Of a stretch of DNA of 64,000 bases, positions 8,253 through 17,879 are shown piece after piece. The position numbers and the translations under genes are program-made. The stretch comes from Saccharospirillum sp043196875. Its GTDB lineage: Bacteria > Pseudomonadota > Gammaproteobacteria > Pseudomonadales > Natronospirillaceae. The notes under the pieces are model-generated. The model searched no databases. It saw only the letters and a list, made by a program, of their open reading frames with translations, and was not told where the DNA came from. The stretch covers positions 124,001 through 188,000 of the forward strand of contig NZ_JBEBMX010000006.1 in the NCBI RefSeq assembly GCF_043196875.1. The letters run 5' to 3'. The number at the start of each line of letters is the position of its first letter. Position 1 is the first letter of the stretch.

Positions 8253-9884
8253 TTAAGAACGTGGTTCAGAAGCCAATCCCTTATAAAGGGTGTAGCAGCC
8301 AACCAGCAGCACCAGCGTAAACGGCAAGCCGGTTGATACGGCCATCGCCTGCAAGGCTGCCAGACCACCACCCAGAATCAGCGCAATCGCCAACAGACCT
8401 TCAAACGACGCCCAGAACACGCGCTGCGGAGTCGGGGCTTCCATCTTGCCACCGGCAGTAATGGTATCGATCACCAAAGAGCCGGAGTCAGATGAGGTCA
8501 CGAAGAACACGATGACCAGAACGATGGCAATGAACGAGGTGATCTCAGCCAACGGCATGGCTGCCAGCATCTCGAACAAGCGCAGGTCCAGACCGGCATC
8601 AGCAACAGCGGTGTAGCCATCGTTGATGAACTGGTGAATAGCGGTACCACCAAAAGCGCTCATCCAGAAAGCACAGACCAACGATGGAATCAGCAGGACG
8701 CAGATGATGAACTCACGCACAGTACGGCCACGCGAAACACGCGCGATAAACATACCGACGAAGGGTGACCAGGAAATCCACCAGGCCCAATAGAAGGACG
8801 TCCAGCCCTGGCTGAAGTTAGCGTCATCACGCCCGAACGGCATGGACAGACCACCGAAGTTCTTGGCGTAGTTGAAGAGGTCACCGAAGAAGCCGGTAAT
8901 GATCGCCAGCGTCGGGCCGACCAAAACCACAAACAGCAGCAGCAGAATCGCCAGCCCCATATTGATCTCGGACAGACGCTTAACGCCTTTCTCCAGACCA
9001 GCAACGACTGAAAACAGCGCCACCGAAGTGATGCCCAGCACCAGCACAACCTGAGTGGTCGCACCTAGTGGAATACCAAACAAGGCATTCAAACCGGCCG
9101 CTGCCTGAGCAGAACCCAGACCCAGCGACGTCGCCAGACCAAAGATGGTGGAGAACACCGCCAGGATGTCGATGATATGACCCGGCCAGCCCCAAACGCG
9201 TTCACCCAGAATCGGGTAGAAGATAGAACGCACGGTCAGCGGCAGACCCTTGTTGTAAGAGAACAACGCCAGGCCCAGCGCCAAAATGGCGTAGATAGCC
9301 CAGGGGTGCAGACTCCAGTGATAGATGGCGGCAGACATACCCAGATCAGCGGCGGCCAGTTGGTCGCCCGCAGCTGCGCCCAAGGGTGCCCAGTCAGAAC
9401 GAACGCCGCCGTCACCCAGGCTGGTGCCACCCAAAGCGGCCTGGAAGTGGCCCATGGGTTCGGACACACCATAGAACATCAAGCCGATGCCCATACCGGC
9501 GGCAAACAACATGGCAAACCAGCCCGCGTAGGAATAGTCGGGTTTGGCTTCGGTGCCACCTAATCGAACCTTGCCCAAGGGTGACAACACCAGAAGCACA
9601 CACACCAGCACGAAGATGTTACCGCTGAGCAAGAAGAACCAATCGAAGTTGGTGTACAACAACGACAGCAGGTTCTCAAACATCGGACCCACACTGCTTT
9701 GGAACGCCAGTGTCAGGAACACAAAAGCTACGATGACGAGACCGGAAATCATGAACACCCGGTTATGGATGTCGAGGCCAAACGGTCCAATATTCATCTT
9801 AATATTGTCCTGGCCTACCTGATAATCGGTATCGATCGGATTCGCCTCTCCTTCAGGAGGGATCATATCCGTGTTATCTGTCAT
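8253..9884 (-). CDS. BCCT-family betaine/carnitine/choline-type transporter
   Basis: 543-residue inner-membrane carrier with about 12 hydrophobic spans. The family hallmark is present: AAGMGIGLMFYGVSEP (about residues 130-145) followed by the tryptophan-rich WTSFYWAWWISWSPFVG. The MGIG form of the glycine stretch is the one seen in sodium-coupled glycine-betaine carriers such as BetP. The long C-terminal osmosensing tail of BetP is absent, so uptake of a compatible solute or carbon source is likelier than osmosensing. It is monocistronic, with a terminator behind it. Confidence 0.92.
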   Translation of the reverse strand: MTDNTDMIPPEGEANPIDTDYQVGQDNIKMNIGPFGLDIHNRVFMISGLVIVAFVFLTLAFQSSVGPMFENLLSLLYTNFDWFFLLSGNIFVLVCVLLVLSPLGKVRLGGTEAKPDYSYAGWFAMLFAAGMGIGLMFYGVSEPMGHFQAALGGTSLGDGGVRSDWAPLGAAAGDQLAAADLGMSAAIYHWSLHPWAIYAILALGLALFSYNKGLPLTVRSIFYPILGERVWGWPGHIIDILAVFSTIFGLATSLGLGSAQAAAGLNALFGIPLGATTQVVLVLGITSVALFSVVAGLEKGVKRLSEINMGLAILLLLFVVLVGPTLAIITGFFGDLFNYAKNFGGLSMPFGRDDANFSQGWTSFYWAWWISWSPFVGMFIARVSRGRTVREFIICVLLIPSLVCAFWMSAFGGTAIHQFINDGYTAVADAGLDLRLFEMLAAMPLAEITSFIAIVLVIVFFVTSSDSGSLVIDTITAGGKMEAPTPQRVFWASFEGLLAIALILGGGLAALQAMAVSTGLPFTLVLLVGCYTLYKGLASEPRS

Positions 9885-9922
9885 TACAGTCCCCTACTCT
9901 AATCATCATGACGGAGTTTTAT

Positions 9923-9943
9923 ACGGCGGGATCCACCCGCCGT
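9923..9943. promoter_or_regulatory. 8-bp hairpin/dyad upstream of the BCCT gene
   Basis: ACGGCGGG - ATCCA - CCCGCCGT, a perfect dyad centred about 50 bp upstream of the BCCT start codon. It could be an operator or a 5'-leader hairpin; no T-run follows. A second weaker inverted repeat (10059-10067 with 10087-10097) lies further up, behind the end of the ABC exporter gene, and may act as its transcript end. Confidence 0.4.
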
Positions 9944-10128
9944 TGTCTCACGCGATGCGCTCAATTGCCGCAGCAAAAACCGACCGCATCGACAGTGATG
10001 ACTTTTTATTTCGAGGTCTAAACACTACGGCATTGACAGAGTACTTACAACCCGATTCCCCCGCATTTCCTGCCTGCAAGCGACATGGAATGCGGGGTTA
10101 ACGACGACGGAGCCGGGCCATAACGGGC

Positions 10129-11919
10129 TCAGGGAAGGGACGAGGTCAGTTGGGCGTCAGCGAATTGAAGGTCCGCCAAACGGCGATACAAGGGCGAGGA
10201 TTGCAACAGTTCAGAATGACGACCGACGGCCTGAATTTTTCCCTGGTCGAGCACCAGAATGCGATCCGCTTCCAACACCGTGGCCAAACGGTGAGCGATA
10301 ATCACGGTGGTCCGATCGCGCATCAAGACACTCAATGCCTGCCGCACCTGATATTCACTTTCGGCGTCCAGCGCGCTGGTTGCTTCATCCAATAACAGGA
10401 TGGCGGGGTTTTTCAATATCGCCCGGGCGATCACCAGACGTTGCTTCTGACCGCCACTCAAACGCACCCCATTTTCGCCCAGGTAACTGTCGAACCCCTG
10501 CGGCAATGCCATGATGAAGTCGTAGGCATGGGCGGCCTTGGCGGCGGCGATCACCTCAGCATCGCTGGCCTCAGGACGACCGTAACGAATGTTGTGCCAG
10601 ACATCCTGGCTGAACAACACCGGCTGCTGTGGCACCAGGCCAAATTGATCGCGCAAATCTTCCAGCGCCAGCTCGCGCACATCCTGCCCTTGCACAAAAA
10701 CCCGGCCCTGCTGTGGATCGTAAAAACGCAGCAACAATTCGAACAGCGTGGATTTACCGGCGCCACTGGGTCCGACCAAGGCAATGGTCTCGCCACGCCG
10801 TACACTGAGCGACAGCTGATCCAGGGCGGGTTTATCGGGCCGGCTGGGATAGCTAAAACTGACGTCCTCTAAACGCATGGCTTCGGCTTGGTCGAGATTG
10901 GACAGCACCGGCTTATCCGGACTGGTAATCAGGGAGGGTTCCGCGAGCAACTCCATCAAGCGTTCGGTGGCGCCAGCGGCGCGTTGCACTTCGCCATAGA
11001 CTTCGGATACGCCAGCCACACCGAAAGCGACCATAACGGCATAAAACACAAAAGCCGCCAGTTCACCGCCGCTCATCTGTCCGGTCATCACATCGTAACC
11101 ACCGACCCAGATCATGGCGGCGATAGCGGTGAAGGCGAGCAGAATCACCACCGCCATTAAAAAAGAACGCTGACGAATGCGTTGCCGGGCTACCGCCAGG
11201 GCTTCGTCCACCTCAACCTGAAAAGCCTGACGTTCAAAATTTTCCCGGCCATAACTCTGGACGGTTTTAATCTGGCGGATAATTTCGCCCGCGTATGTGC
11301 CCACATCGGCCACGCTGTCCTGACTGCGCCGGCTCAGCACTCTTAATTGCCGACCCATCAGCATGACCGGAATCAGTACCGCCGGAACGCCAAGCAACAC
11401 CACTGCCGCCAGTTTGAGATTGGTCACCACCAGCATGATCAAACCGCCGGTCACCGTCAGCATATTGCGCAACGCAAAGGACAGACTCGAGCCGATGATG
11501 GATTGCAGCAAGGTGGTATCGGTGGTCAGCCGCGACATGATGTCGCCGCTTTGATTCTCTTCGAAGTAACTGGGATGCAAACGCACCAACTGAGCAAAGA
11601 CATCGGCGCGCAAATCGGCCGAGACTTTCTCGCCCAGCCAGGTCACCAGATAGAAACGGGTAAAGGTACCGATGGCCATGGCGACAACCAGCACCATCAT
11701 CAGACCTAAGGTTTTATTCAGCGCATCGAGCGAGGCCGCCAGCAATCCCTGATCGATGACCAGACGCACGCCCTGCCCCATCAATAAGGTCAGACCGGCG
11801 GTTAGCACCAGTGCCAGAATGGCACCGATTAAAATGCCACGATAACGACTTAAATAAGGCCAGAGCTGAGCCAGAAAACCAAAAGGCAGTGAGGATGGGA
11901 CGGTGGGTTGGCTGGACAT
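10129..11919 (-). CDS. ABC exporter, fused transmembrane and ATPase domains (MsbA-like)
   Basis: 596 residues: six membrane spans (about 20-310) of the type-IV exporter fold, then a nucleotide-binding domain with Walker A GPSGAGKS, signature LSGGQKQR, Walker B ILLLDEATSALD and switch His (AHR). It acts as a homodimer or heterodimer in the inner membrane. Lipid or drug export is typical of the family, but MsbA proper is normally beside lpxK, which is not here, so the substrate is open. Start ATG with AAGGGGA upstream. Confidence 0.9.
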   Translation of the reverse strand: MSSQPTVPSSLPFGFLAQLWPYLSRYRGILIGAILALVLTAGLTLLMGQGVRLVIDQGLLAASLDALNKTLGLMMVLVVAMAIGTFTRFYLVTWLGEKVSADLRADVFAQLVRLHPSYFEENQSGDIMSRLTTDTTLLQSIIGSSLSFALRNMLTVTGGLIMLVVTNLKLAAVVLLGVPAVLIPVMLMGRQLRVLSRRSQDSVADVGTYAGEIIRQIKTVQSYGRENFERQAFQVEVDEALAVARQRIRQRSFLMAVVILLAFTAIAAMIWVGGYDVMTGQMSGGELAAFVFYAVMVAFGVAGVSEVYGEVQRAAGATERLMELLAEPSLITSPDKPVLSNLDQAEAMRLEDVSFSYPSRPDKPALDQLSLSVRRGETIALVGPSGAGKSTLFELLLRFYDPQQGRVFVQGQDVRELALEDLRDQFGLVPQQPVLFSQDVWHNIRYGRPEASDAEVIAAAKAAHAYDFIMALPQGFDSYLGENGVRLSGGQKQRLVIARAILKNPAILLLDEATSALDAESEYQVRQALSVLMRDRTTVIIAHRLATVLEADRILVLDQGKIQAVGRHSELLQSSPLYRRLADLQFADAQLTSSLP

Positions 11920-12029
11920 GAGGATCCCCTTTCATAGATGCTGCCACCATCTGGGCCCGACCCCGGCAATACAAGCACAGGCGGGCCGAAAGTGACTTCT
12001 GGACAGCATCCCAACGGAGCCCTCTTTTT

Positions 12030-12287
12030 ATGGCCAAATCCCCGCTAGCCTTGCTCAGCAAAGAGCAACGCGAACACCTCAATCATCATTGCCAACAGTG
12101 GTTTAACAAGGAATTGAACGTCGAGCTGGGGCAGTTCGAGGTCGAGTCTGTGATCGACTATTTTATCGAACAACTGACACCGGCCATTCATAACCGCGCA
12201 ATTGCTGAAGCCTCGACGCTGGTGCGTGAATACCACGCCCGAATCGAAGACGACCTCTATGCGTTGGAACAAGCCGAACTCGGCTAG
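12030..12287 (+). CDS. DUF2164 family small protein
   Basis: 85 residues, soluble, acidic toward the C-terminus, with no signal peptide or membrane span. The sequence (LSKEQREHL..QQWFNKELNVELGQFE..IDYFIEQLTPAIHNRAI) matches my memory of DUF2164, a conserved gammaproteobacterial family of unknown function. It runs toward murI with only seven bases between the stops. GGAG lies ten bases upstream of the ATG. Confidence 0.8.
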   Translation: MAKSPLALLSKEQREHLNHHCQQWFNKELNVELGQFEVESVIDYFIEQLTPAIHNRAIAEASTLVREYHARIEDDLYALEQAELG

Positions 12288-12294
12288 GCGTCGC

Positions 12295-13092
12295 TCAGAC
12301 CGGACCATCCAGCAAGGCGGCCGGAGCCTGCTGACAATCGGCTTCAGCAAAGGCCGCTTTTAGGCTGGGGTAGGCGTTGATCAATTGTCTCAGTCGGGCC
12401 GGATCGCCGGTCGTCAGCAAGGTGGTTTGAGGCGCCTGTCCCGGTGCTGGTTGGTAACGCCGGCCGACTTCAGCGGCGATGGCCTCGCCGGTATCAATCA
12501 GACGAACCCCGGAACCAATCAAATCCTGAATGCGTTCACGCGCCAGCGGATAATGCGTGCAGCCCAGCACCAGCCGATCGATACCCGCCTCCACCAGACC
12601 CGGCACATATTCGTGCAATAACCGATCGATATCCGGGTTATCCGGACCACGCTCAATGGCTTCGGCCAGATGCGGACAAGACTGATTAAGAATGCGGGTA
12701 TTGGGGTTAAAGCGCGCCGCCAGATCCTGATAGCGCGTCGAAGCCAGAGTGTTTTCAGTCGCCAGAATACCGATGGTACCGGTGCGGCTGCCCAGCGCTG
12801 CGGGTTTGATGCCAGGCTCAACACCGACGATCACCACCGGTAAGCGATTGCGCAATGTTTCAATGCAGTGCGCCGTGGCGGTGTTGCACGCCACCACCAA
12901 GAGGGTCGCTCCCTGACGCAGCAGCCAGTCGGCGATGGCATCGCAACGCTGCTGCAACAACCAACTGGGCTTGGCGCCGTAAGGCGACCAGCGCTGATCG
13001 GCGACATACAACAAAGGGGCCTGCGGTAATTGCTGGCGAATCCAGCGTAATACCGTCAGTCCCCCTATACCTGAGTCGAAAACCCCGATCAC
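12295..13092 (-). CDS. murI: Glutamate racemase
   Basis: 265-residue cytoplasmic enzyme that makes D-glutamate for peptidoglycan. The opening FDSGIGGLTVL and both catalytic cysteines (VACNTATA near residue 69 and LGCTHYPL near 179) are present in their usual context. The start is GTG at 13092 with GGGAG eight bases upstream. It is followed by the convergent DUF2164 gene; ald lies upstream on the same strand about 60 bp away. Confidence 0.95.
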   Translation of the reverse strand: MIGVFDSGIGGLTVLRWIRQQLPQAPLLYVADQRWSPYGAKPSWLLQQRCDAIADWLLRQGATLLVVACNTATAHCIETLRNRLPVVIVGVEPGIKPAALGSRTGTIGILATENTLASTRYQDLAARFNPNTRILNQSCPHLAEAIERGPDNPDIDRLLHEYVPGLVEAGIDRLVLGCTHYPLARERIQDLIGSGVRLIDTGEAIAAEVGRRYQPAPGQAPQTTLLTTGDPARLRQLINAYPSLKAAFAEADCQQAPAALLDGPV

Positions 13093-13152
13093 AGCTGCTA
13101 CTCCCGTTCAATCGAGGCAGCAAGCCTAAGGTCAGACCGAGGCGAAGTAAAC

Positions 13153-14274
13153 TCAGATAAGTTGCAAGGCTTCCTCGGCACTCAGGTATTCCAAACCGAG
13201 GTCTTCGGCGACGCTCTTATAAGTCAATTTACCGCGACACACATTCAGTCCCGCCAGCAGATGCGCATCATCCATCATGGCTTGTTTGGCACCTTTATTG
13301 GCCAGCGCCAGCGTAAACGGCAAGGTGGCATTATTCAGCGCCATGGTCGACGTCCGGGCGACCGCGCCAGGCATATTGGCAACGCAATAATGCACCACCT
13401 CATCGACCACATAAGTCGGTTCGGCGTGCGTGGTTGCTTTGGAGGTTGCAAAACAACCGCCCTGATCGATAGCAACATCGACCACCACCGCACCCGGCTT
13501 CATGCGTTTAATCAACTCGGCAGTCACCAACTTGGGCGCAGCGGCACCGGGAATTAATACAGCGCCGATCACCAAGTCAGCTTCCAGCACCTGCTGCTCC
13601 AAAGCTTCGCGGGTAGAATAGAGGGTGCACAGACGATTGCCATACTGACGATCCAGGGCGCGCAAGGCATCGATATTCTTATCCAGCACCACCACTTCAG
13701 CGCCCATACCAACCGCCATGGCAATGGCATTTTGACCAACAACGCCACCGCCAATAACGACAACCTTGGCAGGCGCCACACCCGGCACACCACCGAGCAA
13801 CAAACCACGGCCACCCTGAGCTTTTTCCAGACAGTGAGCGCCCGCCTGAATCGACATACGGCCGGCGACTTCGGACATTGGCGCCAGCAATGGCAGCCGA
13901 CCGGCGGCATCGGTGACGGTTTCATAAGCGATGCAGACCGCACCGGATTCGAGCAGGTCGTGGGTTTGCTCCGGGTCCGGAGCCAGATGCAGATAGGTGA
14001 AGAGGGTCTGGTGGGGTTTCAGTTTCTTGCGTTCGATCGCCTGGGGCTCTTTCACCTTAACGATCATCTCAGCCCAATCGAAGACCGCATCGGCGCTGGG
14101 CAAAATCTCAACACCGGCGGCCTGGTATTCCTCGTCGCTAAAACCGATGGCGCTGCCCGCTGCGGTTTCAACGCCAACCTGATGGCCGTGGTGGATCAAC
14201 TCGCGTGCAGCTGAAGGGGTCAGCCCCACGCGGTATTCATGGTTTTTGATTTCCTTGGGAACGCCAACTTTCAT
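13153..14274 (-). CDS. ald: Alanine dehydrogenase
   Basis: 373 residues, the usual length. It converts L-alanine and NAD+ reversibly to pyruvate, ammonium and NADH. The N-terminus MKVGVPKEIKNHEYRVGLTP carries the substrate-binding Arg, KVKEPQ contains the conserved Lys, and the Rossmann motif is GGGVVGQNAIA (about 175-185). Start ATG with AGGAG ten bases upstream. It may share a transcript with murI, although alanine catabolism and cell-wall synthesis are only loosely linked through D-amino-acid pools. Confidence 0.96.
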   Translation of the reverse strand: MKVGVPKEIKNHEYRVGLTPSAARELIHHGHQVGVETAAGSAIGFSDEEYQAAGVEILPSADAVFDWAEMIVKVKEPQAIERKKLKPHQTLFTYLHLAPDPEQTHDLLESGAVCIAYETVTDAAGRLPLLAPMSEVAGRMSIQAGAHCLEKAQGGRGLLLGGVPGVAPAKVVVIGGGVVGQNAIAMAVGMGAEVVVLDKNIDALRALDRQYGNRLCTLYSTREALEQQVLEADLVIGAVLIPGAAAPKLVTAELIKRMKPGAVVVDVAIDQGGCFATSKATTHAEPTYVVDEVVHYCVANMPGAVARTSTMALNNATLPFTLALANKGAKQAMMDDAHLLAGLNVCRGKLTYKSVAEDLGLEYLSAEEALQLI

Positions 14275-14465
14275 CGCAGCCCTTCTCCTGTTGAATGGAT
14301 TTGGCCAGGCCCGCTTCCGGGCTCAGGCAACCATTTCAGTATAGAAAGTCCACTTCAAAAAGGGGTTCTGTATTAAGCCGAAGAAACAGAAAAAAAACCA
14401 GGATTAAACAAGATCAGGCAAATTATTTCTCTGCAAAATACAGATATTCCAGCAATAAAGCCTGC

Positions 14466-15482
14466 TTAATCCGAGCCCGGGTTGAGCTGACGCACCGAAT
14501 GACGCTCGATCAGGCGGGGCGTAAAACGACGCGGTTGCTCAACCGCAGGAAAGCGCTCGTCCAGATCATGCAACACCAGACGCGCGGCCAGCGCGCCCAT
14601 TTCACCAATCGGATAACGCACCGTGGTCAAACGCGGCGACAGCAGGCGAGCCAGAATAACGTCATCGAAGCCGACCACCGAAATCTGTTCCGGCACCGCA
14701 TAGCCACTGTCTTTAAGCATATTGATTGCACCACCGGCCATGGCATCGTTATAGGCAAAAACAGCGGTCAGATCGGGACTGCGTCTCAGCACCTCCGCCA
14801 TCGCATCGTGGCCGCCGGCCTCATCGGGAAAGGCCCGAACCTGATCACGACGGTTCGCCTCAAGCCCAAATTCAGCCAAAGCCCGCTGGTAACCGCGCTC
14901 ACGATCGGCGCCATCTTCGATGCCTCGGTTAGAACCGATGTAACCAATGCGTCGATGACCACGCGCCAACAAATGGCGGGTCGCCAGATAAGCGCCCTCT
15001 TCGTTGTCCAGATAAACACAACGTTCTTCGAATTCGGGCAGCAGATGATTGATCAGCACCACCGGCGTCGAACCTTTTAACAGCGTCGCCAACTCTTCTT
15101 CCGGCAGCGCTTTGGCGTGAACAATCAACGCATCACAGCGACGTTCGAGCAAAAACCGGATGGATTCACGCTCCTGTTCGGCCTGGTGATAGCCCGCCGT
15201 CACGATGACGTGTTTGCCCGCGTCCAACAGCACCCGGTGCACACCGGCCATTAATTGCGCAAAAAACGGCGAATCGATTTCACCGACCACCAGCCCGACG
15301 CAATCGGAACGCTGACTGACCAGCGCCCGCGCCAACGAATTGGGTCGATAGTCGAGCGCCTGCATGGCAGCCAACACCGCCTGGCGTTTATCGGGAACGA
15401 CGGAATCGGGGTGATTGATGACCCGTGAAACCGTGGAAATCGAGACTCCAGCCTGAGCGGCAACGTCTTTAATGGTCGACAA
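14466..15482 (-). CDS. LacI-family transcriptional regulator, probable galactose repressor
   Basis: 338 residues from a TTG start at 15482, chosen because GAGG lies eight bases upstream and the protein then begins STIKDVAAQAGVSISTVSRV, the normal N-terminus of LacI helix-turn-helix proteins; the open frame extends a further 115 codons upstream without homology-like features. A hinge helix (NSLARALVSQRS) and a periplasmic-binding-protein-like sugar domain follow. It is divergent from galTKM, and the palindrome at 15563-15578 lies between them. It is therefore probably the GalR of this operon, though the effector is inferred. Confidence 0.88.
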   Translation of the reverse strand: MSTIKDVAAQAGVSISTVSRVINHPDSVVPDKRQAVLAAMQALDYRPNSLARALVSQRSDCVGLVVGEIDSPFFAQLMAGVHRVLLDAGKHVIVTAGYHQAEQERESIRFLLERRCDALIVHAKALPEEELATLLKGSTPVVLINHLLPEFEERCVYLDNEEGAYLATRHLLARGHRRIGYIGSNRGIEDGADRERGYQRALAEFGLEANRRDQVRAFPDEAGGHDAMAEVLRRSPDLTAVFAYNDAMAGGAINMLKDSGYAVPEQISVVGFDDVILARLLSPRLTTVRYPIGEMGALAARLVLHDLDERFPAVEQPRRFTPRLIERHSVRQLNPGSD

Positions 15483-15562
15483 ACAGCCGTCCTCTGTTGA
15501 TAAAACCGAGCCACAGTCTGACCGCTTTCCAAGAGCGACACAACGGCTGGCATCCGAGCCAC

Positions 15563-15578
15563 TTGAAAACGTTTTCAA
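15563..15578. promoter_or_regulatory. LacI/GalR-type operator overlapping the galT promoter
   Basis: TTGAAAACGTTTTCAA is a perfect 16-bp palindrome with the central CG step used by LacI/GalR proteins. It covers a candidate -35 (TTGAAA, 15563-15568) that sits 16 bases from a -10-like TAGACT (15585-15590) ahead of galT. Binding here would block galTKM and could also control the divergent regulator gene. Confidence 0.8.
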
Positions 15579-15617
15579 ATGACTTAGACTGAGCCAAAAA
15601 TAATATCGGAGGCCTTC

Positions 15618-16673
15618 ATGACGGCGCCACAGTTCGATGCACAGGATCATCCGCATCGCCGCTACAACCCTTTGACTGATGACTGGATACTGGTCTCGCC
15701 CCACCGTGCCAAGCGCCCTTGGCAGGGTCAGACCGAAGTTCCGGACAACGCCGTCCAGCCGAGCTACGAGCCGAACTGTTATTTGTGCCCAGGCAATGAA
15801 CGCATCAGTGGAGAAACCAATCCCCACTATCAGGATACCTACGTTTTCGAAAACGATTTCGGCGCCCTGATGCCTGAATCACCCAGCGAATCTGGCAACG
15901 CCGACGACCCGTTAATGCGCGCCCGTCCTGAAGCGGGGGTCGCCCGAGTCATTTGTTACAGCCCGGATCACAGCCTTACCTTGCCAGAATTGCCGTTGCC
16001 GGCCATACGCGCCCTGGTCGATACCTGGATCGACCAGTTGACCGATCTGGGTCAGCGCTACCGCTGGGTGCAGCTGTTCGAAAACAAAGGCACCTTGATG
16101 GGTTGCTCCCAGCCGCACCCGCACGGTCAGGTCTGGGCCAACTCCAGCTTGCCATCACTGCCGGCACGCGAAGATCAATGCCAGCGCAGCTATAGCGACG
16201 ACCATCAACGACCCATGCTGCTCGACTATGCCTTGCGTGAAGCCAAAGACGGCGCCCGAACCCTGGTGCAGAACGACCACTGGATCGCCGTCGTGCCCTA
16301 CTGGGCCAGTTGGCCATTCGAAAGTCTGGTGCTGCCGCTGACTCATCGCCGTCATCTGGATGAACTGAGCGATGCCGAAAAAGACAGCCTGGCCGACTTA
16401 CTGAAACGCCTGACCAGCCGTTACGACAACCTCTTTCAAACCAGCTTCCCCTACTCCATGGGCTGGCACGGTGCGCCTTGTGATGACGAAGATCATGATC
16501 ACTGGCAAGTCCACGCTCATTTCTTTCCACCCTTATTGCGCAGCGCCACGGTGCGCAAATTTATGGTGGGTTATGAAATGCTGGCCGAAGCCCAGCGAGA
16601 CCTGACACCAGAGCAAGCGGCTGAACGTTTACGCGCGGTCAGCGACCGTCACTTCCGGGAGCGCAGTGCATGA
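15618..16673 (+). CDS. galT: Galactose-1-phosphate uridylyltransferase
   Basis: 351 residues. It swaps UMP between UDP-glucose and galactose-1-phosphate in the Leloir pathway. The zinc-site cysteines (NCYLCPGN, about residues 52-59) and the catalytic HPHGQVW (His nucleophile, about 160) are present, as is a second histidine cluster near the C-terminus (HAHFFPP). First gene of galT-galK-galM; the stop overlaps galK by four bases (ATGA). Confidence 0.97.
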   Translation: MTAPQFDAQDHPHRRYNPLTDDWILVSPHRAKRPWQGQTEVPDNAVQPSYEPNCYLCPGNERISGETNPHYQDTYVFENDFGALMPESPSESGNADDPLMRARPEAGVARVICYSPDHSLTLPELPLPAIRALVDTWIDQLTDLGQRYRWVQLFENKGTLMGCSQPHPHGQVWANSSLPSLPAREDQCQRSYSDDHQRPMLLDYALREAKDGARTLVQNDHWIAVVPYWASWPFESLVLPLTHRRHLDELSDAEKDSLADLLKRLTSRYDNLFQTSFPYSMGWHGAPCDDEDHDHWQVHAHFFPPLLRSATVRKFMVGYEMLAEAQRDLTPEQAAERLRAVSDRHFRERSA

Positions 16674-17815
16674 ACCCTTTGGCTATCGAAACCCGAACTG
16701 CCTTCGAGCGATTGTTCCAGGTGCCGGCCGAAGCCAGCTTTCTGGCGCCCGGTCGGGTGAATCTGATCGGCGAACACACCGATTACAATGATGGCTTCGC
16801 GCTGCCGGCGGCGATCGATTTTTACACCTGCCTGGCCGGGCGTGCGCGCAAGGATCGGATGATTCGCCTCTGTGCGCTGGATCAGGGTGAAAGCTGGTCA
16901 CAATTCAGTCTGGATGAGCCCATCGAGCACGATCCCAAAGCGCCCTGGTCCAATTACCTGCGCGGCGTCTGCAAGGTGATGCTCAGTTCTGGTTACCAAC
17001 TCAGCGGCGCCGATCTGCTGATACATGGCAACATTCCTCAAGGCACCGGCTTAAGCTCCTCGGCTTCTTTGGAAGTGGCGACCGCCCGCGCCTTAACCGG
17101 TTTCAGTGGCGAGTCGCTCGATGGCCCGGGCGCCGCCCGATTCGGCCAGCGCGCGGAAAACGAATTCGTCGGCATTCAGTGCGGCATCATGGACCAGTTG
17201 GTGTCAGCCTGTGGTCTGGATGGACACGCTACGTTAATCGACTGCCGCTCACTGGATATCCGCCCGGTTCGCCTGCCCGAGGACGCGGCCATCGTGGTGA
17301 TCAATTCGCGCATTCAGCGCGGTCTGGTCGACAGTGAATACAACAGCCGTCGCCAGCAGTGTGAACAGGCAGCTCATATTCTCGGTGTGGCCAGTCTGCG
17401 CGATGCCCGCCCGGAAGATCTGCTCAGCCATCACGCCGAATTGCCGGCGGTTACCGCTCGTCGGGCGCGTCATATTCTGACCGATAATGAGCGCACTCTG
17501 TCGATGGTCGACGCACTGGAAAGCAGTGACTGGCAAGCCATCGGTGAACTGATGGCCGCCAGCCACGCCTCCATGCGTTACGACTTTGAAATCACTTTGC
17601 CGGCCATCGATGAACTGGTCGATGCCGTCGCCCAGGCACTGCAAGGTGTCGGCGGCGTACGCATGACCGGTGGTGGCTTTGGTGGTTGCATGGTGGCTGT
17701 GGTACCGCGCGCCAAGGTCGATACCGTCTTGGCGGTGGTGGAGCGCGGCTATCCCGATGGCCGCAAGCCGGCGCCGGTCGCCTATGTTTGTCAGCCGGTC
17801 GATGGCGCTTTCTAG
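16670..17815 (+). CDS. galK: Galactokinase
   Basis: 381-residue GHMP kinase that phosphorylates galactose at C1. The galactokinase signature PGRVNLIGEHTDYNDG is near residues 27-42, the ATP motif PQGTGLSSSAS near 123, and the third GHMP motif (RMTGGGFGGCMVA) near 345. Four-base overlap with galT indicates translational coupling. Confidence 0.97.
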   Translation: MNPLAIETRTAFERLFQVPAEASFLAPGRVNLIGEHTDYNDGFALPAAIDFYTCLAGRARKDRMIRLCALDQGESWSQFSLDEPIEHDPKAPWSNYLRGVCKVMLSSGYQLSGADLLIHGNIPQGTGLSSSASLEVATARALTGFSGESLDGPGAARFGQRAENEFVGIQCGIMDQLVSACGLDGHATLIDCRSLDIRPVRLPEDAAIVVINSRIQRGLVDSEYNSRRQQCEQAAHILGVASLRDARPEDLLSHHAELPAVTARRARHILTDNERTLSMVDALESSDWQAIGELMAASHASMRYDFEITLPAIDELVDAVAQALQGVGGVRMTGGGFGGCMVAVVPRAKVDTVLAVVERGYPDGRKPAPVAYVCQPVDGAF

Positions 17816-17879
17816 TCTGGCTGGACTTGGTTAAAGCCAGCTTACACAATGCGCCTTCAGTCATTCTCAGGAGCCGATC

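Noticed and set aside
15483..15827. 115-codon upstream extension of the LacI-type regulator
   Set aside because: A TTG with a good ribosome site gives the canonical helix-turn-helix N-terminus, and the extension would run through the galT operator and promoter.
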